From assembly GCF_001975725.1 (NCBI RefSeq), contig NZ_CP019434.1, positions 2,531,523-2,595,522 of the forward strand: DNA of 64,000 bases, read 5' to 3'. How positions within the stretch are numbered: position 1 is the stretch's first letter; each line of letters opens with the position of its first letter. Positions 38,241 to 47,090 of this stretch are shown piece by piece. This stretch comes from Acidihalobacter ferrooxydans (GTDB lineage: Bacteria; Pseudomonadota; Gammaproteobacteria; DSM-5130; Acidihalobacteraceae). The notes under the pieces are model-generated. The model saw only the letters and a program-made list of their open reading frames with translations. It searched no databases and had not been told where the DNA came from. A program made the position numbers and the translations under genes.

Positions 38241-38433
38241 TCGCCATCGGACCAAACGATCCAAGGGGTGCCTGTCGCGTGACGGCATGCTGCATATGAT
38301 GTTCAAGCTCGGCCTGTGTGCCGAGAAGAAATGGAGACGATTACGCGGTTTCGATTACCTGGCCAAGGTGGTAACCGGAATCCAATTCAAAGATGGTGTT
38401 GAGGTAACAACAGATGACCAGGTCGCCGCTTGA
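38241..38433 (+). pseudogene. IS256-family transposase, 3' part
   Basis: Continues the interrupted transposase: RHRTKRSKGCLSRDGMLHMMFKLGLCAEKKWRRLRGF, ending DDQVAA and TGA. Joined to 34617-35628 across one copy of the GGGACAAT duplication. Confidence 0.85.
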
Positions 38434-38542
38434 TTCAACTGGCCAAACACCAGATTTGACAATAACTCAATGGGAAGCCTTATTACGTTTTCCAGGCCAA
38501 TTAGCCGATTTAGAAAACACAGTTGCTCCTATAGGAGGGCGG

Positions 38543-39608
38543 TTTCAATTTTGAAGCGCAACACTGCGGTTTAACGCGCTGATTTTCTCTGCCATCACTT
38601 CGGCAGGCGTGCGAAATCCCAGAGTTTTTCTGGGTCGATTATTGAGTTCCTCTGCCACCTTGGTCAAGTACTGCTGAGAGTAGAGCGACAAGTCCGTACC
38701 CTTCGGGAAGTACTGGCGCAGCAGGCCATGGGTATTTTCATTGGTCGGTCGCTGCCAGGGGCTATGCGGGTCGGCAAAATACACCCGCAGGTGAGTTCGC
38801 TTCTCCAGTTCTTCGTGCCGCGCCATCTCCTTGCCCTGGTCGTAGGTCAGGGTCTTTCGCAGCGCCTTGGGCAGCGTGCGTAGGCGTCTTGTGAAACCGT
38901 CCAGCACCGCCTCTGCCGAGGAGTCGTCCACTCTGGCCAGGAGGGTGAACCGGGTGCTGCGGTCCACCAGGGTGCCAATGGCACTCCCATTGTAGGCCCC
39001 TTTGATGAGGTCTGCCTCCCAGTGACCGGGAATCTCCCGAGCCTGCGCTTCTTCTGGCCGCTCACGGATAGAGCGCATGTTGCGCAGGCTACCGCGGCGG
39101 TCCTGGCCCCGGCGACGGGGACGGCGCTTCTGGTGGCCTTGGCGCAAGGACTCCACCAGGAGCTTCTTGAGCGCACCCGCCGGGTGCGCGTAGATGAACT
39201 GATAGATCGTCTCGTGGGAAACCCGCTGGCGGGCCTCTTCCGGGTGCTCCATACGCAACCTTCCGGCAATCTGCTCGGGTGACCAAGCGTGCTGGATTAT
39301 CTGCCACGCTACAAGGTCGGCCAGAGGGCTCCCTGCAAGCAGCTTGCGTGTGCCCCGCCGTCTCCTGATCCGCGCCGCCTCCCGTCCCTGGACCGCATCA
39401 TAGCTACTGCCGATCCACCCTCGGCGGCACTCCCGGCTCAGGGTGCTGACGTGACGGCCTAACGCTCGCGCCAAAGCGCGCAGACTCATCCCTTGGTTCA
39501 AGCCCCTCTGCAACCGGTTCCTCTCATCCATGCTCAACTGTTTGTACCTGCTGCCCATCTTCCACCTCCAATCCCTTTGGACCAAAGGTGTTGCACTTCA
39601 TTCTTGAG
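38543..39608 (-). mobile_element. IS30-family element
   Basis: About 1.07 kb. A TGAAGYGCAACAC inverted repeat is recognisable at both ends (38552 and its complement near 39590); the exact outer edges are uncertain. It encodes one complete IS30 transposase. MITE copy 5 starts within a few bases of its right end. Confidence 0.8.
38545..39558 (-). CDS. IS30-family transposase
   Basis: A 337-residue transposase. N-terminal HTH (YKQLSMDERNRLQRGLNQGMSLRALARALGRHVSTLSRECRR), catalytic Asp in HWEADLIKG, Asp in TYDQGKEMARHEE, and Glu in NENTHGLLRQYFPKG, the IS30 signature. The ATG at 39558 has GGAGG six bases upstream. It appears intact. Confidence 0.94.
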   Translation of the reverse strand: MGSRYKQLSMDERNRLQRGLNQGMSLRALARALGRHVSTLSRECRRGWIGSSYDAVQGREAARIRRRRGTRKLLAGSPLADLVAWQIIQHAWSPEQIAGRLRMEHPEEARQRVSHETIYQFIYAHPAGALKKLLVESLRQGHQKRRPRRRGQDRRGSLRNMRSIRERPEEAQAREIPGHWEADLIKGAYNGSAIGTLVDRSTRFTLLARVDDSSAEAVLDGFTRRLRTLPKALRKTLTYDQGKEMARHEELEKRTHLRVYFADPHSPWQRPTNENTHGLLRQYFPKGTDLSLYSQQYLTKVAEELNNRPRKTLGFRTPAEVMAEKISALNRSVALQN

Positions 39609-39614
39609 CGGGCC

Positions 39615-39810
39615 GAGCCTGTCGGGCTTGGAAAGAATCGGCTGCGGCGATGGGATGATGGGGCCATTTCCACGCTCTTTTCCGTCGAATAGAACCACTA
39701 TTGCACCTCAAAAGAGCGAGAAACCGGCCTCCATTCCCATCTCGTCTCGTCTCGTCTCGTCTCGTCTCGTCTCGTCTCGCTACGATGCTCCAAGTCCGAC
39801 AGGCTCCTAG
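39615..39810 (-). repeat. MITE-like repeat, copy 5, with pentanucleotide expansion
   Basis: A reversed copy: GAGCCTGTCGGGCTTGGAAAG on the left, CCAAGTCCGACAGGCTCCTAG on the right. In place of the usual short GAGGCGAG segment it holds eight CTCGT/CTCGC units (39741-39780), lengthening it to ~196 bp. Confidence 0.88.
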
Positions 39811-39909
39811 ACATTCAGGTTTTCGCTTGCCGCGTGCCTGACTGGCCGTTTGGTTCACGACTAGATGATCAAAGCCGTGGCCGTTATGGCCTCTGATGAT
39901 CTGACTGCC

Positions 39910-40344
39910 TTACGGACTCGATTCGTCCTCGCTGGCAACACCCATATCGACGACCCGATGCTCTATCCACAGCGCCACCGTCAGTACAGCGATGCTCACG
40001 CTCATCACAAGTACCGACATCGGCTTGATGTGATCGATATCGACAATCAGATAACGCGCGATGGCGGTGATCGCAATGTAGATCAAAAATCGCACCGGAA
40101 GATGCTTTGTGCGGAAGTAAATACCAGTCATCGCACCCAACTCAAGATAGACAAACAAAAGCAGCAAGTCTTCCAGGGAGGCGCGACCAAGTTGAATAAG
40201 GTGCAGATAAAACAATCCTGCAGACCAGATGATACTGGCACCGATGATGAACAAAGAAAAGGACTGGAAGAATTCGACCAGCATATTTCCGGCGCGCTCC
40301 GCACGCTTGAATCCTACCTTGACTTTTGAAGCCACGACGATCAT
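39910..40344 (-). CDS. PsiE-family membrane protein
   Basis: A 144-residue protein of the phosphate-starvation-inducible PsiE family. The diagnostic stretch is LELGAMTGIYFRTKHLPVRFLIYIAITAIARYLIVD. Four membrane helices are predicted (about 27-45, 57-70, 85-100, 110-128). Function is not established. The first ~20 residues are basic. An internal ATG at about residue 21 is an alternative start. It is isolated between IS elements. Confidence 0.82.
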   Translation of the reverse strand: MIVVASKVKVGFKRAERAGNMLVEFFQSFSLFIIGASIIWSAGLFYLHLIQLGRASLEDLLLLFVYLELGAMTGIYFRTKHLPVRFLIYIAITAIARYLIVDIDHIKPMSVLVMSVSIAVLTVALWIEHRVVDMGVASEDESSP

Positions 40345-41105
40345 CCCGTATGTATGGCCACCATTCAGGCCGACTGTTTGCTACAGCTTATGTCGAGCAG
40401 ATGCGCTTGGATGACCTTTACCAAGCGCATATTGTCTCACCCACGCATGTGGTTCCCCGGCGAAGCTAGATTGTCATACACCACAACATATAGACGTAGA
40501 TAAGGTTTTAACAGAGACTCTCTTGTCGATCAGAACCATCTGCAACAAACACAGTCGGCTGCGTAAGCGCCGCTAACAAACTGTTGTTGGCTAATTATGT
40601 GGCGCGACATAACGTAAATATCGTGCTCATAAATGTCCATTTGAGCATTTTTAACCGCGCTTTTTCGCTTGATTTTTCATCTCTCGCATTCTCTGAGAGA
40701 CAACAAAAGCTACTGTTAACTTAAAAATACGCACAAGAAACCACAACACGCCTATATCGCGCAGAACTTTCAGAAAAGACAATCCGCAAAGCAATCAACA
40801 AAATACTGCATGCGATTCGGACTACTTCGTCGATATTCTCTCATGAAAATTCCGTGCCAGATGATGGATCATTTCTAGATGCATGATAATAATTGAATTA
40901 TTGTATCAAAAATAATAATGTCATAGCGCCGAGCATTGCAACGTGCAACACCATGTCATCACTGAATGCAACGATTTTTGAATCGGCCTCTCGCGATGAA
41001 GCATACACATTAGTAGTGCCATCATCGATCAATTTCCAGACAACCGTTATCTGATCTCAACAACACTTGCACGCGTGCTTCATGCACAAGATCGACAATG
41101 GCTTT
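40345..41105. other. ~760-bp non-coding, AT-richer region
   Basis: No gene is supported on either strand. Base composition is visibly lower in GC than the surrounding core genes. It ends at an IS3 insertion. It may be a decayed accessory segment. The psiE-like promoter should lie near 40350-40450. Confidence 0.5.
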
Positions 41106-41144
41106 TAAAGTGGACCCCATAGTCAAGACAAAATCCACCAGAGT

Positions 41145-42086
41145 TTAAGCTGCGGATACTGTCTCACCCACAGCTGTGCGGCGCTGCCCCGGTGCTTCAT
41201 GTGTTTCTGCTTGATCTCCTTCCCCGGAGAATTTATCTACGATCTTGGCTCCACCTCCATGGCCCGTACGGTAGACCCGATCCGGTGTCTGGTAAGCAAG
41301 TGACTGGTGGGGGCGCTCTGCGTTGTAGAACATGAAGTAATCGGTCAGCCCGAGCGTCAGCTCTCCCAAGGCGTCGTATCCCTTGAGATAGATGTCCTCA
41401 TGCTTGACGCTGCGCCAGAGCCGCTCCACGAAGATATTGTCCAGCGCACGGCCCCGGCCATCCATGCTGATACGGATCCCTTCGCGCTTGAGGACATCGG
41501 TGAAAGCTGTGCTGGTGAACTGCGCTCCCTGGTCGCTGTTGAATATCTCTGGTTTGCCATCGCATCGCAGAGCTTCCTCGAGACAGTCGATGCAGAAGCC
41601 TGTGTCCAGGGTGTTGCTCACTCGCCAGCTCAATACCCTGCGGCTGTACCAGTCAATAACCGCGACCAGATAGGCAAAGCCGTGTGCCAGGCGAACATAG
41701 GTGATGTCGGTGCTCCAGACCTGATTGGGGCGCGTGATGGCAAGACCCCTTAGCCGATAAGGATAGACCTTGTGCTGCGGATGTGGCTGACTGGTGTGAG
41801 GGCCTGGCGCCATTGCGGCCAGCCCCATCAAGCGCATGAGGCGTTGTACCCGCTTGCGATTGACCGGGTGGCCTTCTCCCTTCAGGAAGACCACCATCCG
41901 GCGGCTGCCGTAGAAGGGGTGGCGGGTGTATTCCTCGTCGAGGAGACGACACAAACGTTGCTCTGCCTCGTCCACCTCCTTGGGTTCGTGCTGGGCATAG
42001 ACCGTTGACCGGGTGACGCTGGCCAATTCGCATTGGCGGGTCAGCGCGATCGCTGTGTTGGGTTCTATCCAGTGCCGGCGCTTCAT
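41145..42086 (-). CDS. IS3-family transposase OrfB (copy A)
   Basis: A 313-residue DDE integrase domain counted from the internal ATG (MKRRHWIEPNTA). Catalytic residues are in WSTDITYV, IFNSDQGAQFTS and DNIFVERLWRSVKHEDIYLK. It is normally made as an OrfAB fusion by -1 frameshift at the A8 run (42105-42112). Identical to copy B. Confidence 0.93.
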   Translation of the reverse strand: MKRRHWIEPNTAIALTRQCELASVTRSTVYAQHEPKEVDEAEQRLCRLLDEEYTRHPFYGSRRMVVFLKGEGHPVNRKRVQRLMRLMGLAAMAPGPHTSQPHPQHKVYPYRLRGLAITRPNQVWSTDITYVRLAHGFAYLVAVIDWYSRRVLSWRVSNTLDTGFCIDCLEEALRCDGKPEIFNSDQGAQFTSTAFTDVLKREGIRISMDGRGRALDNIFVERLWRSVKHEDIYLKGYDALGELTLGLTDYFMFYNAERPHQSLAYQTPDRVYRTGHGGGAKIVDKFSGEGDQAETHEAPGQRRTAVGETVSAA

Positions 42087-42382
42087 GGCAGGCTGATTCC
42101 GGACTTTTTTTTCAGCCAGTCCAATTCCATTTTCAGCTTGCCGATCTCGCTGTAGAGCTTGTCCGGCTGTTGATGCTCCACCACAGGCTTCGGACCACGT
42201 TTGCCCTCGAACAGGCGCGACGCCTGCTCCTGGATCGCTTTCTTCCATTGGCCCACCTGAACCGGGTGAACCCCGTATTCCTGACCGATCTCGTTGACTG
42301 TCTTGATGCCTTTCAGGGCCTCGATGCCTACCTTGGCTTTGAATTCCGGGCTGTAGACCTTTCGCTTCTTTCTCTCACTCAT
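42083..42382 (-). CDS. IS3-family transposase OrfA (copy A)
   Basis: A 99-residue DNA-binding protein with an HTH (YSPEFKAKVGIEALKGIKTVNEIGQEYGVHPVQVGQWKKAI) and a C-terminal leucine-zipper-like helix. The A8 tract near its end is the expected -1 frameshift site that yields OrfAB. Its stop overlaps the orfB ATG. Confidence 0.93.
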   Translation of the reverse strand: MSERKKRKVYSPEFKAKVGIEALKGIKTVNEIGQEYGVHPVQVGQWKKAIQEQASRLFEGKRGPKPVVEHQQPDKLYSEIGKLKMELDWLKKKSGISLP

Positions 42383-42690
42383 TCCTCAATCCTCAGATCC
42401 TTGCCGGACAGCTTAAACTGCTGTCCGAAATCTGGGGTCCACTTTATTTTCCTGTTGCCTGGGCTGCGCCAACGATTCCAAGACGACTACGATATAGTTT
42501 ATTGGGTGTTTGGACATACATGAACCGGCATAACTGTGGCTAGGCGCATAGCAACTTAAGGAATACCCACCAAATAATACGTTGCAAAACCATTGCATAC
42601 ATCCATCATTGCAACATATAACGATTTCAAAAAATCTATAATTACAATTAACTAAATCATGGTACAACTATTGCTTTACTTTCGGTTAAA

Positions 42691-42748
42691 CCTGTTCAAA
42701 CAGGGACAACATGATTCTGACTTAAATATAGCGTGGCACTCTGTGCCA
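42691..42748. promoter_or_regulatory. Two palindromes upstream of cydA
   Basis: CCTGTTCAAACAGG (42691-42704) is a perfect 14-bp palindrome of operator size. TGGCAC-TCT-GTGCCA (42734-42748) is a perfect hairpin in the probable leader. No FNR box (TTGATNNNNATCAA) was found. The 339-bp region between the IS3 copy and cydA holds no gene. Confidence 0.55.
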
Positions 42749-42785
42749 TTCCGACATTCGGTTATTTCCGCAGAGGATGCAGATC

Positions 42786-44219
42786 ATGCTGGATAGTGCG
42801 CTTTTTTTGACCCGACTGGATTTTGCTTGGATCACAACCATGCACATCCTCTATCCGCCCCTGACCATTGGCCTGTCACTACTGCTGTTTTTCTCGGAAT
42901 GGCGCTGGCTGAGAACGGATGATGAGCACTGGTATCGATTGACCCGATTCTTCGAAAAGCTGTTCATCTTGAACTTCGGCGCAGGTGTCGCAACCGGTGT
43001 CACCATGGAAATGGCCTTCGGCATCTTGTTCGGACCATTTTCGCAAGCAGCTGGGCCCTTCATGGGCAACATTCTAGGCTACGAGACCATCACTGCCTTC
43101 ATGTATGAGGCCGGCTTCATTGGCCTGATGATCTTCGGCTGGGGCAAGATCGGCAAGAAAATGCATCTATTCGCAACTTTTAATGTGATGATCTCCTCCA
43201 GTCTTTCGGCGCTGTGGATTCTGGACGCGAACTCTTGGATGCAGACCCCGACTGGCGTATACGTCCACAACGGTACATTCATGGTTAACGACTGGTTCAG
43301 CGCGATCCTCAATCCGGACTTCCTCAGAGCCTTTCCGCACATGTGGGTCGCAGCCCTGGAACTGGCCCTGTTCTACGTGGCTGCGGTCTGCGCCTGGTAT
43401 CTGCTCAAGGGACAACACGTCAAGATGTTTCAGCGTGCCTTGCTGTATTCGATTCTGGCAGCGGTGATCGTAGCGCCCCTTCAGATCTATATCGGCGACG
43501 AACTTGGCCGCGTAGTGGCCGAGGATCAGCCAGCGGCGCTGGCAGCGATGGAAGGCCACTTCAACACCTATAATCCCGACGGCAGCGTCAACACCGGCTG
43601 GCACATCGTCGCCTGGCCGAACGACGCCGCCGGCAAGAACGACTGGGCAATCACCATTCCCCATGTACTCAGTCTGCTAGAGACTCATACCCTGGATGGC
43701 AAGGTCATCGGACTGGATCAATTCAAGCCGGCCGACCGGCCACCGGTGCTGATTCCGTTTTATGCCTTCCGAGTGATGGTGGCGATCGGTTTCGCGCTAT
43801 TCCTGGTCGCGCTGTGGGGTGCCTGGCTGGCTGTGCGCGGCAGGCTATCGATCGAGCGCATCGTGGAGCAAAAATGGTTCCTGCGCACAATCATCTTAAG
43901 CGCTTTCCTGCCCTATCTGGCCATCTGGACCGGCTGGTGGACGCGTGAGATCGCGCGTCAGCCCTGGGTGGTTTACGGGTTGATGACCACGGCCGAGGGC
44001 GCCAGCAAAATGAGCGTGACAATGGCAGCGGTCTGGTTCATCGGTTTTATGATTTTCGAAATCGGAGTCTGGCTAGGCACCTGGTATTTCTTCGCCAAGG
44101 TGATCCGTAAGGGACCGGACATGGAGAGCCCCATCGTGCAGGGCGGGCACGAGACGCTGGGTACCGTACATCGCGCAGAGGACGATACCCAGCCGGCATA
44201 CGTTCGCCCGACCTTCTGA
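42786..44219 (+). CDS. cydA: Cytochrome bd-type quinol oxidase subunit I (cyanide-insensitive type)
   Basis: A 477-residue haem-bearing subunit that oxidises quinol and reduces O2. Haem ligand regions: RLDFAWITTMHILYPPLT (His), the conserved Glu in YETITAFMYEAGF, and GWWTREIARQPW. The Q loop is short, with EDQPAALAAMEGHF, as in CIO-type CydA of Pseudomonas rather than E. coli cytochrome bd-I. An ATG at 42777 is in frame, but the ATG at 42786 has GAGG nine bases upstream. It is followed by cydB. Confidence 0.94.
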   Translation: MLDSALFLTRLDFAWITTMHILYPPLTIGLSLLLFFSEWRWLRTDDEHWYRLTRFFEKLFILNFGAGVATGVTMEMAFGILFGPFSQAAGPFMGNILGYETITAFMYEAGFIGLMIFGWGKIGKKMHLFATFNVMISSSLSALWILDANSWMQTPTGVYVHNGTFMVNDWFSAILNPDFLRAFPHMWVAALELALFYVAAVCAWYLLKGQHVKMFQRALLYSILAAVIVAPLQIYIGDELGRVVAEDQPAALAAMEGHFNTYNPDGSVNTGWHIVAWPNDAAGKNDWAITIPHVLSLLETHTLDGKVIGLDQFKPADRPPVLIPFYAFRVMVAIGFALFLVALWGAWLAVRGRLSIERIVEQKWFLRTIILSAFLPYLAIWTGWWTREIARQPWVVYGLMTTAEGASKMSVTMAAVWFIGFMIFEIGVWLGTWYFFAKVIRKGPDMESPIVQGGHETLGTVHRAEDDTQPAYVRPTF

Positions 44220-44242
44220 CCCGTTCGACTGGAGATACGCTC

Positions 44243-45283
44243 ATGGATGCATTGACCCCCATTCAGCAGGAACTGTCCTTTATCTGGTGGATCGCGCTGG
44301 GCCTCAGTTTCATGCTGTACATCATTCTCGACGGCTCGGATCTCGGCGCCGGAATCTTTTCTCTGTTCGTCAGGGACGAAGACGAGCGCGGCGCGATCAT
44401 GGCCGCCATGGCCGGCACCTGGGACGCAAATGAAACCTGGCTCGTAGTTGCCGGAGGCATCATTTTCGGCAGCTTCCCGCTGGTCTACGGCTCAGCATTT
44501 CACTACCTGATGCTACCCCTGATGCTAACCCTGCTCAGCATTATCCTGCGTGCCGTGGCGCTGGAATTTCGCGTGCACTCTGACTTCAGCAAGCGGTTCT
44601 GGGATTGGTGCTTCGGTATCGCCAGCCTGACCGTGACGTTCTTCGCGGGAATGGGTTTGGGTGGTCTGCTGCAGGGCTTTCCGCTGACCGCCGGACCGGT
44701 GCCAACCTACGCCGGCGGCGCGCTGAATTTCTTCAGCCTGTTCAGTCTGTGGATCGGCGTAGCCGCGGTGATCGCGGCGGCGCTGGCTGGCGGTATCTTC
44801 CTGCGGGTACGCTTCGAGCGTCACACCGAGTTGTACCACGCCGCCCAGAAGTGGGTAGACGTAATGTTCTATCTAGCCCTCGCTGCGGTACTCATCACGC
44901 TGGTCTGGAGCTACTTCAAACTGCCCTGGGCATCGGCCAAGTGGACCGGCCCGCACTGGTGGGCATGGTGGCTGCTGGGCGCGGCGGTGGTGTTCTGCGC
45001 AGTGCGCATGCGCATGGCCTCGATCAAACAACACGACATGAGCGCCATGCTATGGCTGTCGGCGACCATCATCATCATGTGGGGCGGAATGATGGCCACC
45101 ATGTACCCATGGCTGGTGCCCGATACCTGGACCATCTACAGCGGCGCTAATCCCTCGAACTCCCTGGTTGCGTTCACGCTTGCTGTCGGCGGCTTCATTC
45201 CGGTCATGATCATGTACAACTGGTATCAGATCTGGGTGTTTCGCGGCCGCATCACCAAACTGGCGGCATACGAGCATCACTGA
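44243..45283 (+). CDS. cydB: Cytochrome bd-type quinol oxidase subunit II
   Basis: A 346-residue membrane subunit with eight to nine helices. LDGSDLGAGIFSLFVRDEDERGAIMAAMAGTWDANETWLVVAGG is the family N-terminal signature. It starts 23 bp after the cydA stop. No cydX-like small gene follows, and no cydDC assembly genes are in the window. Confidence 0.95.
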   Translation: MDALTPIQQELSFIWWIALGLSFMLYIILDGSDLGAGIFSLFVRDEDERGAIMAAMAGTWDANETWLVVAGGIIFGSFPLVYGSAFHYLMLPLMLTLLSIILRAVALEFRVHSDFSKRFWDWCFGIASLTVTFFAGMGLGGLLQGFPLTAGPVPTYAGGALNFFSLFSLWIGVAAVIAAALAGGIFLRVRFERHTELYHAAQKWVDVMFYLALAAVLITLVWSYFKLPWASAKWTGPHWWAWWLLGAAVVFCAVRMRMASIKQHDMSAMLWLSATIIIMWGGMMATMYPWLVPDTWTIYSGANPSNSLVAFTLAVGGFIPVMIMYNWYQIWVFRGRITKLAAYEHH

Positions 45284-45359
45284 GCACGCAGATATCGCAG
45301 TCTAGTTCCACCAAGTTCGACAGTCGCCCAGGCAATGCTATGTCGTTTAATCAGCTATT

Positions 45360-45489
45360 TTACAGCCTTGTCTTTCGCAATTGAGCCGGTGTTGTCCCGG
45401 TTGCTTTCCTGAATTGCCGGGTGAAGTGGCTTTGATCGGCGTAGCCGAACCGCGAGGCGAGTTCGGAGATGGGAATGTCCGTCTCCATC
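45360..45489 (-). pseudogene. AraC-family regulator, C-terminal stub
   Basis: Only the last ~42 codons remain: ISELASRFGYADQSHFTRQFRKATG, TTPAQLRKTRL, stop. This is the second HTH of an AraC regulator. The upstream part is missing. The break at ~45489 lies under 100 bp from an integrase gene, suggesting loss through integration of the module to the right. Confidence 0.8.
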
Positions 45490-45586
45490 AATAGGGGTCG
45501 TCATCACTATAAAACAGTAGCTTATTTGCGAAAGGCGTAATTTTGGCGCATGCTTGGCTCTGGCGTAACACGCATAGAGATAGCCT

Positions 45587-46597
45587 ATGGCAACCTTCCG
45601 CAAACGAGGTACCCGCTGGCGAGCCGAATTGTTCGTGAAAGGTCAGCGTCGCTCGGCGACCTTCGCCACCAAACGAGAGGCCCAGGCCTGGGCGGCGCAG
45701 ACCGAAGCGAAGCTCCACACGCAGAGCACGGCGGACATCCCTGACAAATCCTTCGAGGACCTGATGCATCGGTACGCCGATGAGGTCTCGGTTCGCAAGC
45801 GCGGCGCTCGGCGGGAACGCACGATGATCCAGGTTATTTTGCGTGACATCGAAATTTCCAAAATCCCACTTCGGGATTTACACCCGTCCGACCTGTCCGC
45901 CTGGCGGGAACGACGACTTGAACAAGTAAGCGCCGGCACCGTCATTCGAGAGATGACCATTCTTTCCCACGCCTGCACAATCGCTCGCAAGGAATGGGGA
46001 TGGCTCAAAACCAACCCGATGGCCGACGTGCGCCGGCCCGCATCTCCCCAGGCCCGCACACGGCGCCCGACTGGGGAAGAAATCGAGGCGTTGCTGTTCA
46101 CGATGGGGTACGCGCCCGACCGGGCTCCGGAGACCGCCATGGCGCGTGTCGGCGCCGCCTTCCTGTTCGCCTGCGAAACCGCGATGCGCGCCGGGGAGAT
46201 TTGCGCCTTGCAATGGGATGATGTGCATGAGCGCTATGTGCATTTGCCAATGACGAAGAACGGCCATCCTCGTGATGTGCCGCTCTCGACGCAAGCCCGG
46301 CGCATCATCGAACAACTGCGGCCTGTCACAGGCGAACACGCGTATGTATTCAATCTGCCAAGCACCTCGCTCGACGCCCTGTTCAGAAGGGCTCGCGAGC
46401 GCTTGGCCGTCGATGGCCCTCTTCAGGACATCCGCAGCTTGCATTTCCACGACACGCGGCGTGAAGCGCTCACCCGGCTTTCGAAGGTCTTCAACGTCAG
46501 GGAGCTGGCGCGTATCAGTGGACACCGCGACCTGCGTATCCTGCAGAACGTCTACTACGCGCCCAAGGTAGAGGATCTGGCCGATAAATTGGCATAA
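45587..46597 (+). CDS. Tyrosine site-specific integrase
   Basis: A 336-residue phage/island-type integrase. An N-terminal AP2/arm-like segment (MATFRKRGTRWRAELFVKGQRRSATFATKREAQAWAAQTE) is followed by a SAM-like core-binding domain, then catalytic Arg in CETAMRAGEICALQW, HDTRREAL (His-x-x-Arg), GHRDLRILQNVYY (His/Tyr nucleophile). It is likely the integrase of a small integrated module reaching to ~48 kb. No att repeats were identified. Confidence 0.92.
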   Translation: MATFRKRGTRWRAELFVKGQRRSATFATKREAQAWAAQTEAKLHTQSTADIPDKSFEDLMHRYADEVSVRKRGARRERTMIQVILRDIEISKIPLRDLHPSDLSAWRERRLEQVSAGTVIREMTILSHACTIARKEWGWLKTNPMADVRRPASPQARTRRPTGEEIEALLFTMGYAPDRAPETAMARVGAAFLFACETAMRAGEICALQWDDVHERYVHLPMTKNGHPRDVPLSTQARRIIEQLRPVTGEHAYVFNLPSTSLDALFRRARERLAVDGPLQDIRSLHFHDTRREALTRLSKVFNVRELARISGHRDLRILQNVYYAPKVEDLADKLA

Positions 46598-46820
46598 AAA
46601 CGAGTCGGTGCCAGAACAAACCTCTCTCAGGTTCCACCTGTTTGTCAGCGTGCGCACAGAAAATCGCCGACCGCTGCGCAACGCAGTGCGGATTCACCCA
46701 GCCCGACGATCTAAATAAATCGCCTTTGGATGAATCCAGGCCGACAAACTCCGCGATGGGCCAGGTTCCTGGATTGAAAACCCATCGGCTTCGACCACAC
46801 CTCCAGAACAACAAGAGTCC

Positions 46821-47024
46821 GTGGGTGCTGCCCCGCCCAGTGACGAGCCACCCCTGGCCGTGGCTGATTTATTTGCCGCCGAGCCAACGCGGCCCAAACC
46901 AACCCGGCAGCGACCGCGCAAACAGCAAAAAGCCGCGGAGAAAACAGCCGGCTCACGTACGTGGGAGGCCTATTGCCAGGCCTATCGAGAAAAATACGGC
47001 ATTGACCCTGTGCGAAACGTCTGA
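46821..47024 (+). CDS. Small hypothetical protein of the integrase module
   Basis: A 67-residue basic protein, not recognised, ending GSRTWEAYCQAYREKYGIDPVRNV. The stretch WEAYCQAYREKYGIDPVRN looks like conserved protein rather than random frame. The frame stays open about 90 bp upstream without an ATG, so the GTG at 46821 may not be the true start, and the gene could be a 5'-truncated remnant. Confidence 0.4.
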   Translation: MGAAPPSDEPPLAVADLFAAEPTRPKPTRQRPRKQQKAAEKTAGSRTWEAYCQAYREKYGIDPVRNV

Positions 47025-47090
47025 CGACGAACGAATCCGCTTCTTGTTCGGCTGAGCTTGCATTGTTGACGATGCCGGTATTCTGATTCC

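Larger units (their letters stand above)
34527..38456 (+). mobile_element. IS256-family element, split by IS21
   Basis: Terminal inverted repeats AATCTGGTGTTTG at 34527 and its complement ending at 38456 bound a Mutator-type element. Its transposase gene has one frameshift (about 35045) and is interrupted at 35629 by an IS21 element. An 8-bp target duplication of IS256 itself could not be recognised at the outer edges. Confidence 0.78.
41106..42446 (-). mobile_element. IS3-family element, copy A
   Basis: A 1341-bp element with ends TAAAGTGGACCCC at both sides and the 3-bp target duplication TTT (41103-41105 and 42447-42449). It is the reversed twin of 50188-51528, same length and encoding identical proteins. 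It contains orfA and orfB with an A8 slip site. Confidence 0.93.

Noticed and set aside
39741..39780. Short tandem array considered as a CRISPR
   Set aside because: The units are 5 bp with no spacers and lie inside a MITE copy; no cas genes are in the window.
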